DNA of 51,585 nt from JABWBD01 sp040768665 (GTDB lineage Bacteria; Planctomycetota; Planctomycetia; Pirellulales; Thermoguttaceae), in NCBI GenBank assembly GCA_040768665.1, contig JAXGMN010000074.1, positions 1 through 51,585 of the forward strand, in the 5' to 3' direction. A model generated the notes under the pieces. That model worked only from the letters and a program-made list of their open reading frames with translations, had not been told where the DNA came from and made no database searches. This document shows, piece after piece, positions 1 to 8,340 of this stretch. A program made the position numbers and the translations under genes. Numbering within the stretch: position 1 is the first letter of the stretch; every line of letters starts with the position of its first letter.

Positions 1-450
1 GTCAAAGATCTCGGGAGCGGCGAGCCGAGAAGTCGGCTGGCGCCGGCCCGGGGGGCATGTGTTCACATGTCCATTTACCTACGCCATTGTGGCCGATGCG
101 GCGCGCTTCGTCAAGCAGTTCTTTAAAACAAGAGCGGTAAGTGAAGGCTGAGATTGGAGTTATCACGCCGTCGCATGGCGCCGGAAGTGCGAGGCGTTGT
201 TGTTCTCTCCGCCAATCCCTGATCCCGGCCCAACGCCAGGGCTTCACCCTGATCCCGGCCCAGCCTCCGCGTTGTGGGCAAGGCTTGCCGCCGCCGCCTG
301 ATTGGCCTCAGCGGCCGGCAGAACGGCCGTCTTTTCGCAGACGAAGGGCGGGTGCTCCGGACGGTGCGAGGGATCGTCAGCGACACCTCGATTTGCGATG
401 GCGCGGCGGGATATAATCAGATCGGCTTGGGGCCGGAGTGATCTGATGAA
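1..450. other. Left window edge, no confident gene
   Basis: No reading frame here has convincing coding character. A minus-strand frame open from about 247 to the window edge contains a helix-like stretch (FKELLDEARRIGHNG) and could be the 5' end of a gene continuing outside the window, but it lacks a clear ribosome binding site and I recognise no family. A 16-bp direct repeat (CCTGATCCCGGCCCA plus one base) occurs at 217-232 and 247-262. Confidence 0.3.
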
Positions 451-452
451 GT

Positions 453-465
453 GGGGGACAGGCAC
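453..465 (+). repeat. Half-site of GGGGACAGGCAC palindromic repeat
   Basis: The string GGGGGACAGGCAC matches the left boundary of the complete palindromic repeats elsewhere in the window (2068-2176, 8239-8286, 17418-17510). No matching CCAGTCCCC partner follows, so this is a solitary half or a decayed copy, just upstream of the nitrilase gene. Confidence 0.4.
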
Positions 466-558
466 GGCAGGTACTCGTGGGTTGCCGGAGCGAAGATACA
501 AGGTTCTGCGGCCCCTGAGTGCAACCGCGCATCATCCGTGATCGGGAGAATGTCGACG

Positions 559-1950
559 ATGAAGCCTTTAACAGCCGTCTGTTTCGTCGCCGGGGCACTG
601 CTATCGGCGATTGCCCAAACCGCGGAGATGAACTTGCCGGCCCTCAAGACGGCCGAGCCGTGGGCGCCGCATCCGAAAGCTGCACCGGTTACCGAGAAGC
701 ACGGCGAGGCGTTCGCCGTCGACGCCAACGGCACGCGCACGTGCAGCGGCGGCTGGCAATGGCGGTTTGACGGGATCGTCGCGGGCCAGACCTACGAAAT
801 TACGACTGAAGTCAGCCACGAGGGCCTGGCGGTGCCGCGCGATGCGTTGTGGTGTATCGCTGTCTGGGGCGCACCATCGGCCAAGGAAGAACGGGTGAAC
901 GCGATTTGGGAATACTTGCTCCCGGAGTCGGCCGATACGGGCCACACACGGTTCTCGCGGCGGATTCCGGCGCCGGGGAATGCGGGTGAATTGACCATTC
1001 GCGCGACGCTTCGCTGGACGGCCTCAGGCAAGACCCTGTGGCAACTGCCGCGAGTTGCCGTGGCGGATTCGCCGCTGGCAAAACGGCCGCCCGTGCGAGT
1101 GTGCGTGGTCACAGGCCACCATACCCAGCGCCGAGGACGGCAGTTCAAGACGCCGCAGGATAACATGGAATTCTACGGTCAGCTCTGCGAAGCCGCCTGT
1201 CAGCAGCATCATCCCCAGCTCATCGTGCTGCCGGAAATCGCTTTGCAATGGGGCGTGCCCGGTCACGCGATCGATCTTGCAGTGCCCGTGCCGGGCCCCG
1301 AGACGGAGGCCTTTGCAGCGATCGCGCGCAAACACCGGGTGCGGATTGCGCTGGGGATGTACGAGCGCGACGGTGACGCGGTACACAATAGCCTCGTCCT
1401 GATCGGCCCCAGCGGCGCCATCGACGGACGTTACCGGAAGGTCCACCTTGCCGTGGGCGGCGAATGCGCTTCCGGCATCCTGCCCGGCGACGGCTTCCCG
1501 GTGTTCGATACGGAGATCGGGAGGATCGGCTGCAACATCTGCATGGACAGTTCGGCGGCAGAGTCGTCGCGCGTGGTCGGCCTCAACGGCGCGGAGTTCC
1601 TGCTCTTGCCGATTATGGGCGATCACCGCGCCGACCGCTGGAGTATGGGTTCGCCGATTTTCAGCGAAGACCGCTGGCGAGCGATCATCCGGACCCACGC
1701 CATCGACAATCAGCTCTGCATGGTGGTGGCGCGCAACGGCGCCTTGGGCAGTTGTGTTGTGGACCGCAAGGGTGAGTTGCTGGCCTGGAACGACGGCGAC
1801 CAGCCATACATCGTGGCGGTGGTGGCGGTTGACGACGACTATCGCATTTGGCAGGGCGGCTGTTTCCGCGACGTGAACTGGCTCCAGCGCCGTCCGCATC
1901 TCTACGCCCCGTACACCGATCCGGCTAATCAAGGCGGCTCGAAACGATGA
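559..1950 (+). CDS. Secreted nitrilase-family carbon-nitrogen hydrolase
   Basis: This 463-residue protein should hydrolyse a non-peptide C-N bond (amide, nitrile or carbamoyl); the substrate cannot be told. The first 20 or so residues form a signal peptide (MKPLTAVCFVAGALLSAIAQ), so it acts outside the cytoplasm, which is unusual for the superfamily. Residues about 35-175 are a beta-rich N-terminal domain of unknown role. The catalytic triad is visible: Glu226 (LPEIAL), Lys294 (YRKVHL) and Cys328 (NICMDSS). I chose ATG 559 because GGGAGA lies at a proper distance upstream; ATG 550 directly abuts that site, and the longer GTG 451 frame starts inside a repeat half-site. It stands alone, followed by a 565-bp gap. 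Family assignment is firm, substrate unknown. Confidence 0.85.
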   Translation: MKPLTAVCFVAGALLSAIAQTAEMNLPALKTAEPWAPHPKAAPVTEKHGEAFAVDANGTRTCSGGWQWRFDGIVAGQTYEITTEVSHEGLAVPRDALWCIAVWGAPSAKEERVNAIWEYLLPESADTGHTRFSRRIPAPGNAGELTIRATLRWTASGKTLWQLPRVAVADSPLAKRPPVRVCVVTGHHTQRRGRQFKTPQDNMEFYGQLCEAACQQHHPQLIVLPEIALQWGVPGHAIDLAVPVPGPETEAFAAIARKHRVRIALGMYERDGDAVHNSLVLIGPSGAIDGRYRKVHLAVGGECASGILPGDGFPVFDTEIGRIGCNICMDSSAAESSRVVGLNGAEFLLLPIMGDHRADRWSMGSPIFSEDRWRAIIRTHAIDNQLCMVVARNGALGSCVVDRKGELLAWNDGDQPYIVAVVAVDDDYRIWQGGCFRDVNWLQRRPHLYAPYTDPANQGGSKR

Positions 1951-2067
1951 TAGCATCGGTGAGGAGCCACCGCTTCGAAGCCCCTTGAGGATCTCCGACT
2001 CCAATGCTTGCCGGGCGTTTTCGCGCTGGTCCGCCCGAATGAGGTCGCGAATGCACTCCCTCAGGCT

Positions 2068-2176
2068 GGGCTGATAAAAACTTGATAAAAACGGGGACAG
2101 GCACCGCAACTGGTAGGGGTTTAGCCAGAGCGACCACACAAGATGTTGCGGAGCCAGTCCCCGTTTTTATCAGCCC
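2068..2176. repeat. Palindromic GGGGACAGG/CCAGTCCCC element
   Basis: Outer arms GGGCTGATAAAAAC and GTTTTTATCAGCCC are complementary; the left arm carries an additional TTGATAAAAAC duplication. Inside sit GGGGACAGGCACC and GGAGCCAGTCCCC, then a second stem CCGCAAC/GTTGCGG around an unpaired centre. The element fills much of the 1951-2515 gap, in which I see no gene. It belongs to a family found at least eight times in this window and resembles REP elements mobilised by Y1 (RAYT) transposases, though none is encoded here. Confidence 0.8.
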
Positions 2177-2273
2177 ACCCTCAGGCCAACGCTCGGCAGA
2201 AAACGAGTCGACAGGCTATCCGAACGAGGGGGTAGGCATCGTGCATCATTTCGGTCTCGAACAAAACATCCGC

Positions 2274-2286
2274 GGCCCAGTCCCCG
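2274..2286. repeat. Half-site CCAGTCCCC repeat remnant
   Basis: GGCCCAGTCCCC matches the right boundary of the palindromic repeat family. It lies about 100 bp after the complete copy at 2068-2176 and has no left partner nearby, so it is probably a decayed copy. Confidence 0.4.
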
Positions 2287-2515
2287 TTTCCGGACAGCCT
2301 TTGAGAGTCCAGAATCGAGAGCCAGAGAAAGACCAGAGAAAGAGTGGATCGTGCGGCAAGCTGAGATCGGATCTCGCCGTCGGCTCCATCCGCTCACCTG
2401 GACAGTCGGGAGCGTCGGCGGTTTGGCGCGAACTTGCGGAAGACAGCCGGCGTAAATCCTGTAGGCTGCCCATGCATCCGCTATCGGTCTATACCTGCCA
2501 CAAGAGGGGGGTTCC

Positions 2516-3232
2516 GTGCCACTTTTGAGTGACCGACCTGATGGTTCGTCCTCGTCCGAAGTCCTGTTTCTCAAAGGGATTCGCAAATCTTTCCGAGAGC
2601 CGGACGGCGGGCGTCTGCCGATCCTCGCGATCGACGACTACCACGTGGAGGCGGGCGAGCAGGTGGTGGTCGTAGGCCGCAGCGGCTGTGGCAAGACGAC
2701 ACTTCTGCATGTGATCGCCGGGATCAGCCGACCCGACGCCGGTCGGGTCAAGATCGACGGCTGGGATATCACGGTCTTCACGGAGGCCGAGTGCGATATG
2801 TTCCGCGCGGAACGGATCGGATACGTCTTCCAGACGTTCAATCTCCTGCCCGGCTTCACGGCCCTGGAAAATGTGATGCTGGCCATGAAATTCGGCCGGC
2901 GGCGAGTGGACAGGGCCCGTGCCAGGCACCTTCTGGAGCGCGTGGGGCTGGGGCATCGCATGACCCACAAGCCGACGATGCTCTCGGTCGGGGAGCAGCA
3001 GCGTGTGGCGGTGGCCAGGGCGCTGGCCAATCAGCCGCGTCTCCTTCTGGCCGACGAGCCGACTGCAAATGTCGACTCGGGGAACCAGCAGCAAATTGTC
3101 GATCTGCTCCGCGAGACATGCCGGGAGGAAAACGTGGCCCTGGTGATGGTTACCCATGCTCCCGAAGTGGCCGAACAGTTTGACCGGGTCGATCATCTTG
3201 AACAGTTCAACCGTGCGGTGGTAACTCGATGA
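2516..3232 (+). CDS. LolD/MacB-type ABC transporter ATPase
   Basis: This 238-residue cytoplasmic ATPase energises the permease that follows. Walker A is at residues 54-62 (GRSGCGKTT), the Q-loop at Gln106, the signature LSVGEQ at 156-161 and Walker B LLLADE at 176-181, all intact. The order and spacing are those of the LolD/MacB/FtsE class, which couples to FtsX-fold permeases. The start is GTG 2516, preceded by a GAGGGGGG ribosome binding site. It overlaps the permease by 4 bp (ATGA), indicating translational coupling. Zinc-related transport is inferred from the His-rich permease and the DUF3299 gene downstream, not from this protein. Confidence 0.92.
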   Translation: MPLLSDRPDGSSSSEVLFLKGIRKSFREPDGGRLPILAIDDYHVEAGEQVVVVGRSGCGKTTLLHVIAGISRPDAGRVKIDGWDITVFTEAECDMFRAERIGYVFQTFNLLPGFTALENVMLAMKFGRRRVDRARARHLLERVGLGHRMTHKPTMLSVGEQQRVAVARALANQPRLLLADEPTANVDSGNQQQIVDLLRETCREENVALVMVTHAPEVAEQFDRVDHLEQFNRAVVTR

Positions 3233-4821
3233 GCTTGTTGAGAATTGCGTGGCGGAGTATTCAGCAGCGGGCGCTGGCTTCGGCTCTGACGGCGTTTACG
3301 GTAGCGCTTGGCGTGGCCCTGGTGGTGGCCGTTCTGGTGATCCACGGCGTCATCGACCAGTCGTTCCGCCGCGGTTCGCAGGGGTACGACCTGATCGTGG
3401 GCGCAAAGGGAAGTCCTCTGCAGCTTGTGCTCAATACCGTCTTCCATCTCAGCCAGCCGATCGAGAATATCCCCTACAGCTATCTCGATGAATTCACCGT
3501 CGGCCGTTTCGCGCCGGCCGTGGACGTGGCGATTCCCGTCTGCACCGGGCACGACTACAAGGGGTTCGCCGTCGTGGCGACCATCCCGGACGCGTTCGAA
3601 AGGCTGACGTACTTGGATGGGCGGGAGTATGCATTCGCCGAAGGAGCGAATTTCCTCAGCGAGAATCCTTTTGACGCGGTCATCGGCTCAACGGTCGCAA
3701 AGAAGCTCCGGATGAAAGTCGGGGATACATTCGTGCCGGTTGCGACGACGAGCGAACCGGGGGGGGAAGACGGGCACGAAGCGTTCACGGTGGTCGGAAT
3801 TCTCGAGCACACCGGCACGCCGAACGATCGAGCGCTGTTCGTCAATCTGGAGGGCTTTTACCAGTGCGAGGCGCACCAGCACGGGGCGTCGTTCGAGCAG
3901 AAGGTCCTGGCGGGCGAAGGTCTCGAAAGCCCGGGTGAACCTGCGGCGAAGCCGGATTCCAAGGAAGAGAAGGAAGGGCACGCCGACCATGCAGAGGGCG
4001 AGCACGGCGATCACGCGGATCATGAGCACGGCGAGCACGCGGATCATGAGCACGAACATTCCGATAGCGGCGACAAGCCGCACGACGGCGAGACGCATGC
4101 CGCGCACGAGAAGGCGGAGTCCGACGCGCACGAGGACGATCACGCCGACGGCGAGCACACGCACACCGCGGACAAGGCGGCGGATGACGAGCATGAGCAC
4201 AAGGAACATGCCGGCCACGATCCCGCTGAGGAGCACGACCACGCCCATGACCACGATGCCCACCGCGAGCTGTCGGCGATTCTGCTGGTGACCGATATCG
4301 AGCGCCAGCCGCAATTGGCTATGTCGCTGCCGACGGTGATCAACGACGAGGCGGTGGCCCAGGCGGCCATGCCGTCGCGAGTGATCGCGGAATTGTTCGA
4401 CGGGATCGTGGGCAACGTGCAGTTGCTGTTGTTGGTGTTGGCCGTGCTGGTGGTCGTGGTGGCCGGCGTCGGGATCATGGTAAGCATCTACAATTCGATG
4501 AACGATCGCCGCCACGAGATCGCCGTCATGCGGGCGCTGGGCGCTCGGCGCACGACGGTGATGAGCATCATTCTCGCCGAATCGATCCTGCTGTCGCTCG
4601 GCGGCGGAGCCTTTGGGGTGCTCATCGGGCACGGGCTGACCGGCTTGCTGGCTCCCACGATCGCCGAGCAGACCGGGGTATTGGTCAGCGCGTTCTCGTT
4701 CCAGTGGGTCGAACTGATCTTGGTTCCAGGGCTGATCGTCCTGGCAACGCTCGTGGGATATCTGCCCGCGTTGTCCGCTTATCGCACCGACGTGGCCAAG
4801 GCGCTGACGTCGACGCCATAA
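3229..4821 (+). CDS. FtsX-type ABC permease with His-rich insert
   Basis: This 530-residue permease has the MacB_PCD plus FtsX architecture: one N-terminal membrane helix (about 17-40), a large extracytoplasmic domain, and three C-terminal helices (about 400-428, 445-472, 488-510). Residues 251-345 are a low-complexity insert with 26 histidines among Asp/Glu (repeats such as HADHEHGEHADHEHEH) inside the extracytoplasmic domain. Such tracts typically bind zinc or similar divalent metals. The gene overlaps the ATPase by 4 bp and is followed 40 bp later by a DUF3299 gene. I infer a Zrg-like zinc uptake or handling system in which the His-rich metal-binding part, usually a separate protein, is built into the permease. 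The metal specificity is inference; the permease assignment is firm. Confidence 0.9.
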   Translation: MSLLRIAWRSIQQRALASALTAFTVALGVALVVAVLVIHGVIDQSFRRGSQGYDLIVGAKGSPLQLVLNTVFHLSQPIENIPYSYLDEFTVGRFAPAVDVAIPVCTGHDYKGFAVVATIPDAFERLTYLDGREYAFAEGANFLSENPFDAVIGSTVAKKLRMKVGDTFVPVATTSEPGGEDGHEAFTVVGILEHTGTPNDRALFVNLEGFYQCEAHQHGASFEQKVLAGEGLESPGEPAAKPDSKEEKEGHADHAEGEHGDHADHEHGEHADHEHEHSDSGDKPHDGETHAAHEKAESDAHEDDHADGEHTHTADKAADDEHEHKEHAGHDPAEEHDHAHDHDAHRELSAILLVTDIERQPQLAMSLPTVINDEAVAQAAMPSRVIAELFDGIVGNVQLLLLVLAVLVVVVAGVGIMVSIYNSMNDRRHEIAVMRALGARRTTVMSIILAESILLSLGGGAFGVLIGHGLTGLLAPTIAEQTGVLVSAFSFQWVELILVPGLIVLATLVGYLPALSAYRTDVAKALTSTP

Positions 4822-4861
4822 CTGATCGCTTTTTCGATTTTTCCGGTATGCGGGGATCGCC

Positions 4862-5575
4862 ATGAACATGAAAACCGATTCGACCGAGGAAAGGACGACT
4901 CCGGAGGCCTATGAGGACTTCTTCGACTACGAAGAAGAGCTCTACAGCCCCGAACGCTACCGCCAGGTGAATCTTCTGGCGGTCCTCAGCGCGGTTGTCG
5001 GTTGCTTGTCGATCCTGACGATGTTCCACTGGTATCTGGGTTTCATTCCGGTGGCGGGCATCGTTCTCGCCGTGCTGGCGCAGCGGCAGATCAATCGGGC
5101 TCCGGAAGAATATACGGGGCAGCGGCTGGTGATCGCCGGATTTGCCCTGTCGATCGGCATGTGGATGGCCGGCGCGGGAGTGCTCACGTTTGCGCGGATG
5201 AACGAGGTCCCGATCGGGTATGAGTTGATTACCTGGCAGACGCTGAAGCCGGAAAAGTCGAGTGCGGACATCCTTCCGCAATCGGCAGTCGACCTCCATG
5301 AGAAACGGGTCTACATCAAGGGCTACATGTATCCCGGCAAGCAGGTCATCAATTTGAAACAGCTCCTGCTGGTGCCCACGCAAGGCCACTGCCAGTTCTG
5401 CAGCTCGCAGATCGCGAAGCATGAAATCGTGCGGGTGAAGTTTGTCGGGGACTACAAGGCCGATTACACCACCCACCACGTAGGGATCGGCGGCAAGCTG
5501 CTGGTGGACCAGAGCCCGGGCTTCCACGAATCGGGCGGGCTGCCGTATACGATCGAAGCCGACGTGTTTCAGTAG
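4862..5575 (+). CDS. DUF4190-like/DUF3299 membrane protein
   Basis: The 237-residue protein has an acidic N-terminus, then two or three membrane segments (about 37-75 and 85-110) resembling DUF4190, and a soluble C-terminal domain (about 125-237) resembling DUF3299. Its hallmark stretch is GYMYPGKQVINLKQLLLV, followed by a CQFC pair that could bind metal or form a disulfide. DUF3299 proteins are commonly found with LolD/FtsX-type ABC pairs in zinc-regulated operons, as I recall for the zrg loci of gamma-proteobacteria. It is the third gene of the 2516-5575 operon. Its molecular role is unknown; a periplasmic metal-handling or assembly role is inference. Confidence 0.75.
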   Translation: MNMKTDSTEERTTPEAYEDFFDYEEELYSPERYRQVNLLAVLSAVVGCLSILTMFHWYLGFIPVAGIVLAVLAQRQINRAPEEYTGQRLVIAGFALSIGMWMAGAGVLTFARMNEVPIGYELITWQTLKPEKSSADILPQSAVDLHEKRVYIKGYMYPGKQVINLKQLLLVPTQGHCQFCSSQIAKHEIVRVKFVGDYKADYTTHHVGIGGKLLVDQSPGFHESGGLPYTIEADVFQ

Positions 5576-5744
5576 GCGGTTTCTTTCGGTTGGCGGCGTC
5601 GGGCGAGAACCCTCCGCCTTCCGCGTTTTGATGCGAAAGGCTATACTCGCTGTGGGAAATGCGGCAGGCGCATGCGACCTGCACGGCTCTACCGGGCAGG
5701 GCAATCTGGATCGCTGTAACTCATTGAGAGCATTCGAGTTACGC

Positions 5745-6596
5745 ATGCCAAAGTATGTAGTTCGTTTCGGTGCAATGCGAATCCTGGGGATTTGTGACCC
5801 CCCGTCTGATCAACCATTTGCGCGAGCGACGCGGGTGATCCTCCGTACGGAGAGGGGGCTGGAAGCAGGAGAGATTCTCTGCGAGGCCAATTCCAACACG
5901 GGCGCAGTGGAGAATGCCTCCAACGGCCACATTCTCCGATCCATGACGCCTGAAGACGCGAACGAATTGTCGCGGATTCACGAGCAGGAAAAGAACGAGT
6001 TTACGACCTGTCTGCACTGCATCAAGAATCTCGAACTTCCGATGCAACTGGTCGACGTCGAGCATATTTTTGGCGGCGAACGCATCGTGGTGTATTATCT
6101 GGCGGACGGCCGGGTCGATTTCCGCGAGTTGGTGAAGGTTCTGGCGGGGGAGTTTCAAACACGGATCGAAATGCGGCAAATCGGCGTCCGCGACGAAGCC
6201 AAGCTCCTGGCGGACTATGGCGACTGCGGCAAACCGGTCTGCTGCAACAACCACCTGGTGACAATGCCGCCGGTGTCGATGAAGATGGCCAAGCTGCAGA
6301 AAGCGACGCTCGACCCGACGAAGATCTCCGGGCGCTGTGGCCGGCTGAAGTGCTGCCTGCGCTACGAATTCGAAACGTACGAGCAGATGCTCGAACAACT
6401 TCCGCCGATCGGCGCGCGCGTCGAAACGAAGGAAGGCCCGGCGCGCGTCGTGGGACATGAGGTTCTGGCGAGCCAGGTTCTGGTCGAAACCGAAGCGCGC
6501 GCGCGGGTTCTGGTCCGGGTTGCGGATCTCACTTGCTCGGCGAGTGACGAAAAGAGTCCGCCGCGAACAGACATAGAAGATTCGTCGGTTTCCTGA
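5745..6596 (+). CDS. PSP1/YaaT-family regulatory complex protein
   Basis: This 283-residue protein matches the PSP1 (RicT/YaaT) family. The centre contains the typical Cys clusters DYGDCGKPVCC and ISGRCGRLKCCLRYE, which in Bacillus RicT help bind [4Fe-4S] clusters in the RicAFT complex affecting RNase Y activity and competence/sporulation signalling. The start is ATG 5745 (MPKYVVRFG), where family similarity begins; the longer upstream frame has no family match. A Minf_1886-type gene follows 65 bp downstream. Assignment is good; function in planctomycetes is untested. Confidence 0.85.
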   Translation: MPKYVVRFGAMRILGICDPPSDQPFARATRVILRTERGLEAGEILCEANSNTGAVENASNGHILRSMTPEDANELSRIHEQEKNEFTTCLHCIKNLELPMQLVDVEHIFGGERIVVYYLADGRVDFRELVKVLAGEFQTRIEMRQIGVRDEAKLLADYGDCGKPVCCNNHLVTMPPVSMKMAKLQKATLDPTKISGRCGRLKCCLRYEFETYEQMLEQLPPIGARVETKEGPARVVGHEVLASQVLVETEARARVLVRVADLTCSASDEKSPPRTDIEDSSVS

Positions 6597-6661
6597 CGCG
6601 GCCCGGCCCCATTTCGGGGCGGGGATTTCGCTCAACGAACCCTAACCGATTCACACGAACC

Positions 6662-7093
6662 ATGCTCGATCCGTCGCACTCCATCGCCGAACTCCTTCAC
6701 CAGGACAAGCGTTACAAGTTCGACGCGTACGTTTTTGTTTTCGAGGCTCTCAGCTACGCGCAGAGCGTGCTGGAAATGGGCCGCGAGAGTCCGAGCGAGC
6801 CGATTTCCCGGGAGGAGGAGGAAGAGGCCGACCAGCCCCAGCGTCATGTCAGCGGTCAGGAATTGTGCGAGGCGATCCGTCGCTATGCGTTGCAGCAGTA
6901 CGGCTACATGGCCAAGACCGTTTTGAACAGTTGGGGCATCCATCGGACGGGGGATTTTGGCGAGATCGTGTTCAACCTGATCCGCATCGGCCACATGCGG
7001 AAGACCCCCGACGACCGCCGCGAGGATTTCGACGACGTCTACGATTTCGACGCGGCTTTCCAGCAGAACTTCCAAATCCGTATCGTGGATTAG
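6662..7093 (+). CDS. Minf_1886-type conserved protein
   Basis: A 143-residue soluble protein, rich in charged residues, resembling the Minf_1886 family restricted mainly to Planctomycetes and Verrucomicrobia. Recognisable stretches are the N-terminal YKFDAYVFVFEALSYAQ, an acidic linker (REEEEEADQ, about 51-59), and the core HVSGQELCEAIRRYAL with GYMAKTVLNSWGI. No catalytic motif is visible and no function is established. It sits between the PSP1 gene and a small membrane protein gene, all co-directional, so it may share their transcript. Confidence 0.75.
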   Translation: MLDPSHSIAELLHQDKRYKFDAYVFVFEALSYAQSVLEMGRESPSEPISREEEEEADQPQRHVSGQELCEAIRRYALQQYGYMAKTVLNSWGIHRTGDFGEIVFNLIRIGHMRKTPDDRREDFDDVYDFDAAFQQNFQIRIVD

Positions 7094-7123
7094 GTGGCCT
7101 GCCGTACGGTTCCCGAGGTTCCC

Positions 7124-7291
7124 ATGAGCCGCCGCAAGAAGCTGACCGTCGCCGAGCCGTCCGCTGCGGAGCAACCGCGGCCGTTGCCGGAGCCGAACCC
7201 TCCCAAGCCCAACCGTCTGCTGCTCGTTGTTTCGGGCCTGGTTCTGGCCGTGTGGATCATCTTTCTGATCGTGCTGGCCACGACGACCTGA
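7124..7291 (+). CDS. Small single-span membrane protein
   Basis: A 55-residue peptide with a basic N-terminus (MSRRKKLT), a Pro-rich linker (about residues 15-30) and one hydrophobic helix at about 31-52 (LLLVVSGLVLAVWIIFLIVL). ATG 7124 is preferred over GTG 7094, which abuts the preceding stop codon. It lies 30 bp after the Minf_1886-type gene in the same direction. I do not recognise a family. The Lys/Arg head, Pro-rich spacer and single helix are coherent enough to be a real small protein. Confidence 0.55.
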   Translation: MSRRKKLTVAEPSAAEQPRPLPEPNPPKPNRLLLVVSGLVLAVWIIFLIVLATTT

Positions 7292-7874
7292 AGGGAATCG
7301 GAACTTCTCGGACGGTTCGACTACCGCGTGATGATTCGACATACGCGTGCAGAAAAAGGCGGCCAGCCCGCACAGACCCCGTTTCGCGAGCCGGGGAGCA
7401 CCCCGGCCAGAGTAACGACAGGCCGCTGAGTCGCAGGCGCGTCCCCCTAGACAGAAGAGGTGGTATCCACGCCCGATCCGACCCATCGTCGCTCGCACGC
7501 TCCACCGCGGGCCTGTTCAAGCCAAAGGCTACCCCACCCCAGCGTTGCAACTCAAGAAGCTCGACACCGGAGCCTGCGGGTGGCTCAACGGTGCGGGGGC
7601 AGCCATGGTCGCGCAGGCTGGCCGCCGGAAAACCCTACCAACTAGGTAACCAACGCCTCAATGTAATAAGTTCTCTAGCCGCTGCAAGCCCTTTTCTTGG
7701 CAACGAGTGGATTTTTCCGCCGAGCCACCCCGATGGATGTTGCGGCCCTTGTACAGTCTGTCACAGGCTGACAAAATTTGGTTTGGCTTGATGCCTGCCG
7801 GCGGGTCCCGTCAGACGTACTTCCAACCAATCCAACTTTGGGTCGTTGCCGGCGACCGTCACCGACGAGGAGTG
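7292..7874. other. 583-bp gene-free region, possible structured RNA
   Basis: No reading frame on either strand looks coding. The stretch 7350-7640 is very GC-rich with several potential hairpins, for example CCGGGG-AGCA-CCCCGG near 7391-7406. I compared it by eye with tmRNA, RNase P, SRP and cobalamin-riboswitch landmarks and found none. The last 200 bp are AT-richer and probably contain the groES promoter, but I cannot place it exactly. Confidence 0.3.
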
Positions 7875-8165
7875 ATGATGAAACTGGTGCCTTTGGGTGA
7901 GAAGGTCATCGTGAAGCGGACCGAAGAGGAGGAGACGACTCCGGGTGGGATCGTCTTGCCTGAAACGGCAAGAGACAAACCGCAGTCGGGCCGTGTTCTG
8001 TCCATTGGGGACGGCCGGCGGCTGGCGGATGGAACGCGACTCCAAAGCCAGGTGAACGAGGGGGATCGAATCCTTTTCAGACCCTGGGCCGGCAACGAGG
8101 TCGAGATCGATGGCGAAACACTCCTCATTCTCAACGAGGACGAGATCCTGGCCATCCTGGTGTAG
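7875..8165 (+). CDS. GroES (Cpn10) co-chaperonin
   Basis: The 96-residue protein is a full-length GroES, the heptameric lid of the GroEL folding chamber in the cytoplasm. The N-terminus (LVPLGEKVIVKR), mobile-loop region with the GGIVLPE motif (about 23-29), GRVLSIGDGRR segment and C-terminal EDEILAIL strand are all present. ATG 7875 (MMKL) is preceded by AGGAG. No groEL follows; the next gene encodes an unrelated cyclase-repeat protein after a palindromic repeat. Planctomycetes often have several chaperonin loci, so this is probably an additional unlinked groES. Confidence 0.93.
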   Translation: MMKLVPLGEKVIVKRTEEEETTPGGIVLPETARDKPQSGRVLSIGDGRRLADGTRLQSQVNEGDRILFRPWAGNEVEIDGETLLILNEDEILAILV

Positions 8166-8238
8166 GCTTGCCGCGAGTTCGGCATTCTTCCCTCGCAGAG
8201 GTATAATACCAGAAGGAGGACAGCACGCGCCTGGCGAA

Positions 8239-8286
8239 GGAGACTGCTGAAAAAGGGGACAGGCACCCCCTTTTTCAGCAGTCTCC
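8239..8286. repeat. Perfect 20-bp-stem palindromic repeat, likely terminator
   Basis: Arms of 20 bp (8239-8258 and 8267-8286) pair perfectly around the 8-base loop ACAGGCAC. The arms end in GGGG/CCCC, so the loop plus stem end read GGGGACAGGCAC as in the other repeats of the family. It lies 73 bp after groES and, with its A/T-run in the stem, could act as a bidirectional terminator. Confidence 0.75.
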
Positions 8287-8340
8287 GGAGTTGTCCGCAA
8301 CGGGAAGCTGCCCACTTCTTGGAATTCCGTGAGGTTGATT

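Noticed and set aside
451..558. N-terminal extension of the nitrilase gene from GTG 451
   Set aside because: The extension starts inside a repeat half-site, has no family similarity, and a proper signal peptide with ribosome binding site begins at 559.
1024..2139. 371-codon minus-strand frame opposite the nitrilase gene
   Set aside because: Typical antisense shadow in GC-rich DNA (His/Arg/Val-rich, no motif); the plus strand encodes a full catalytic triad.
3688..4869. 393-codon minus-strand frame opposite the permease
   Set aside because: Produced by the His/Asp codon repeat read in antisense (Val/Met/Leu-rich); not a gene.
7292..7700. tmRNA, RNase P, SRP RNA or cobalamin riboswitch
   Set aside because: None of the conserved landmark sequences of these RNAs could be found on either strand.
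6865..7791. 308-codon plus-strand frame overlapping the Minf_1886-type gene
   Set aside because: It is an Arg/Pro/Gly-rich shadow of the real gene and of GC-rich non-coding DNA, without ribosome binding site or family match.
7760..7800. Sigma54-type promoter near TTGGCTTGATGCC
   Set aside because: The spacing and the GC element do not fit the -24/-12 consensus.
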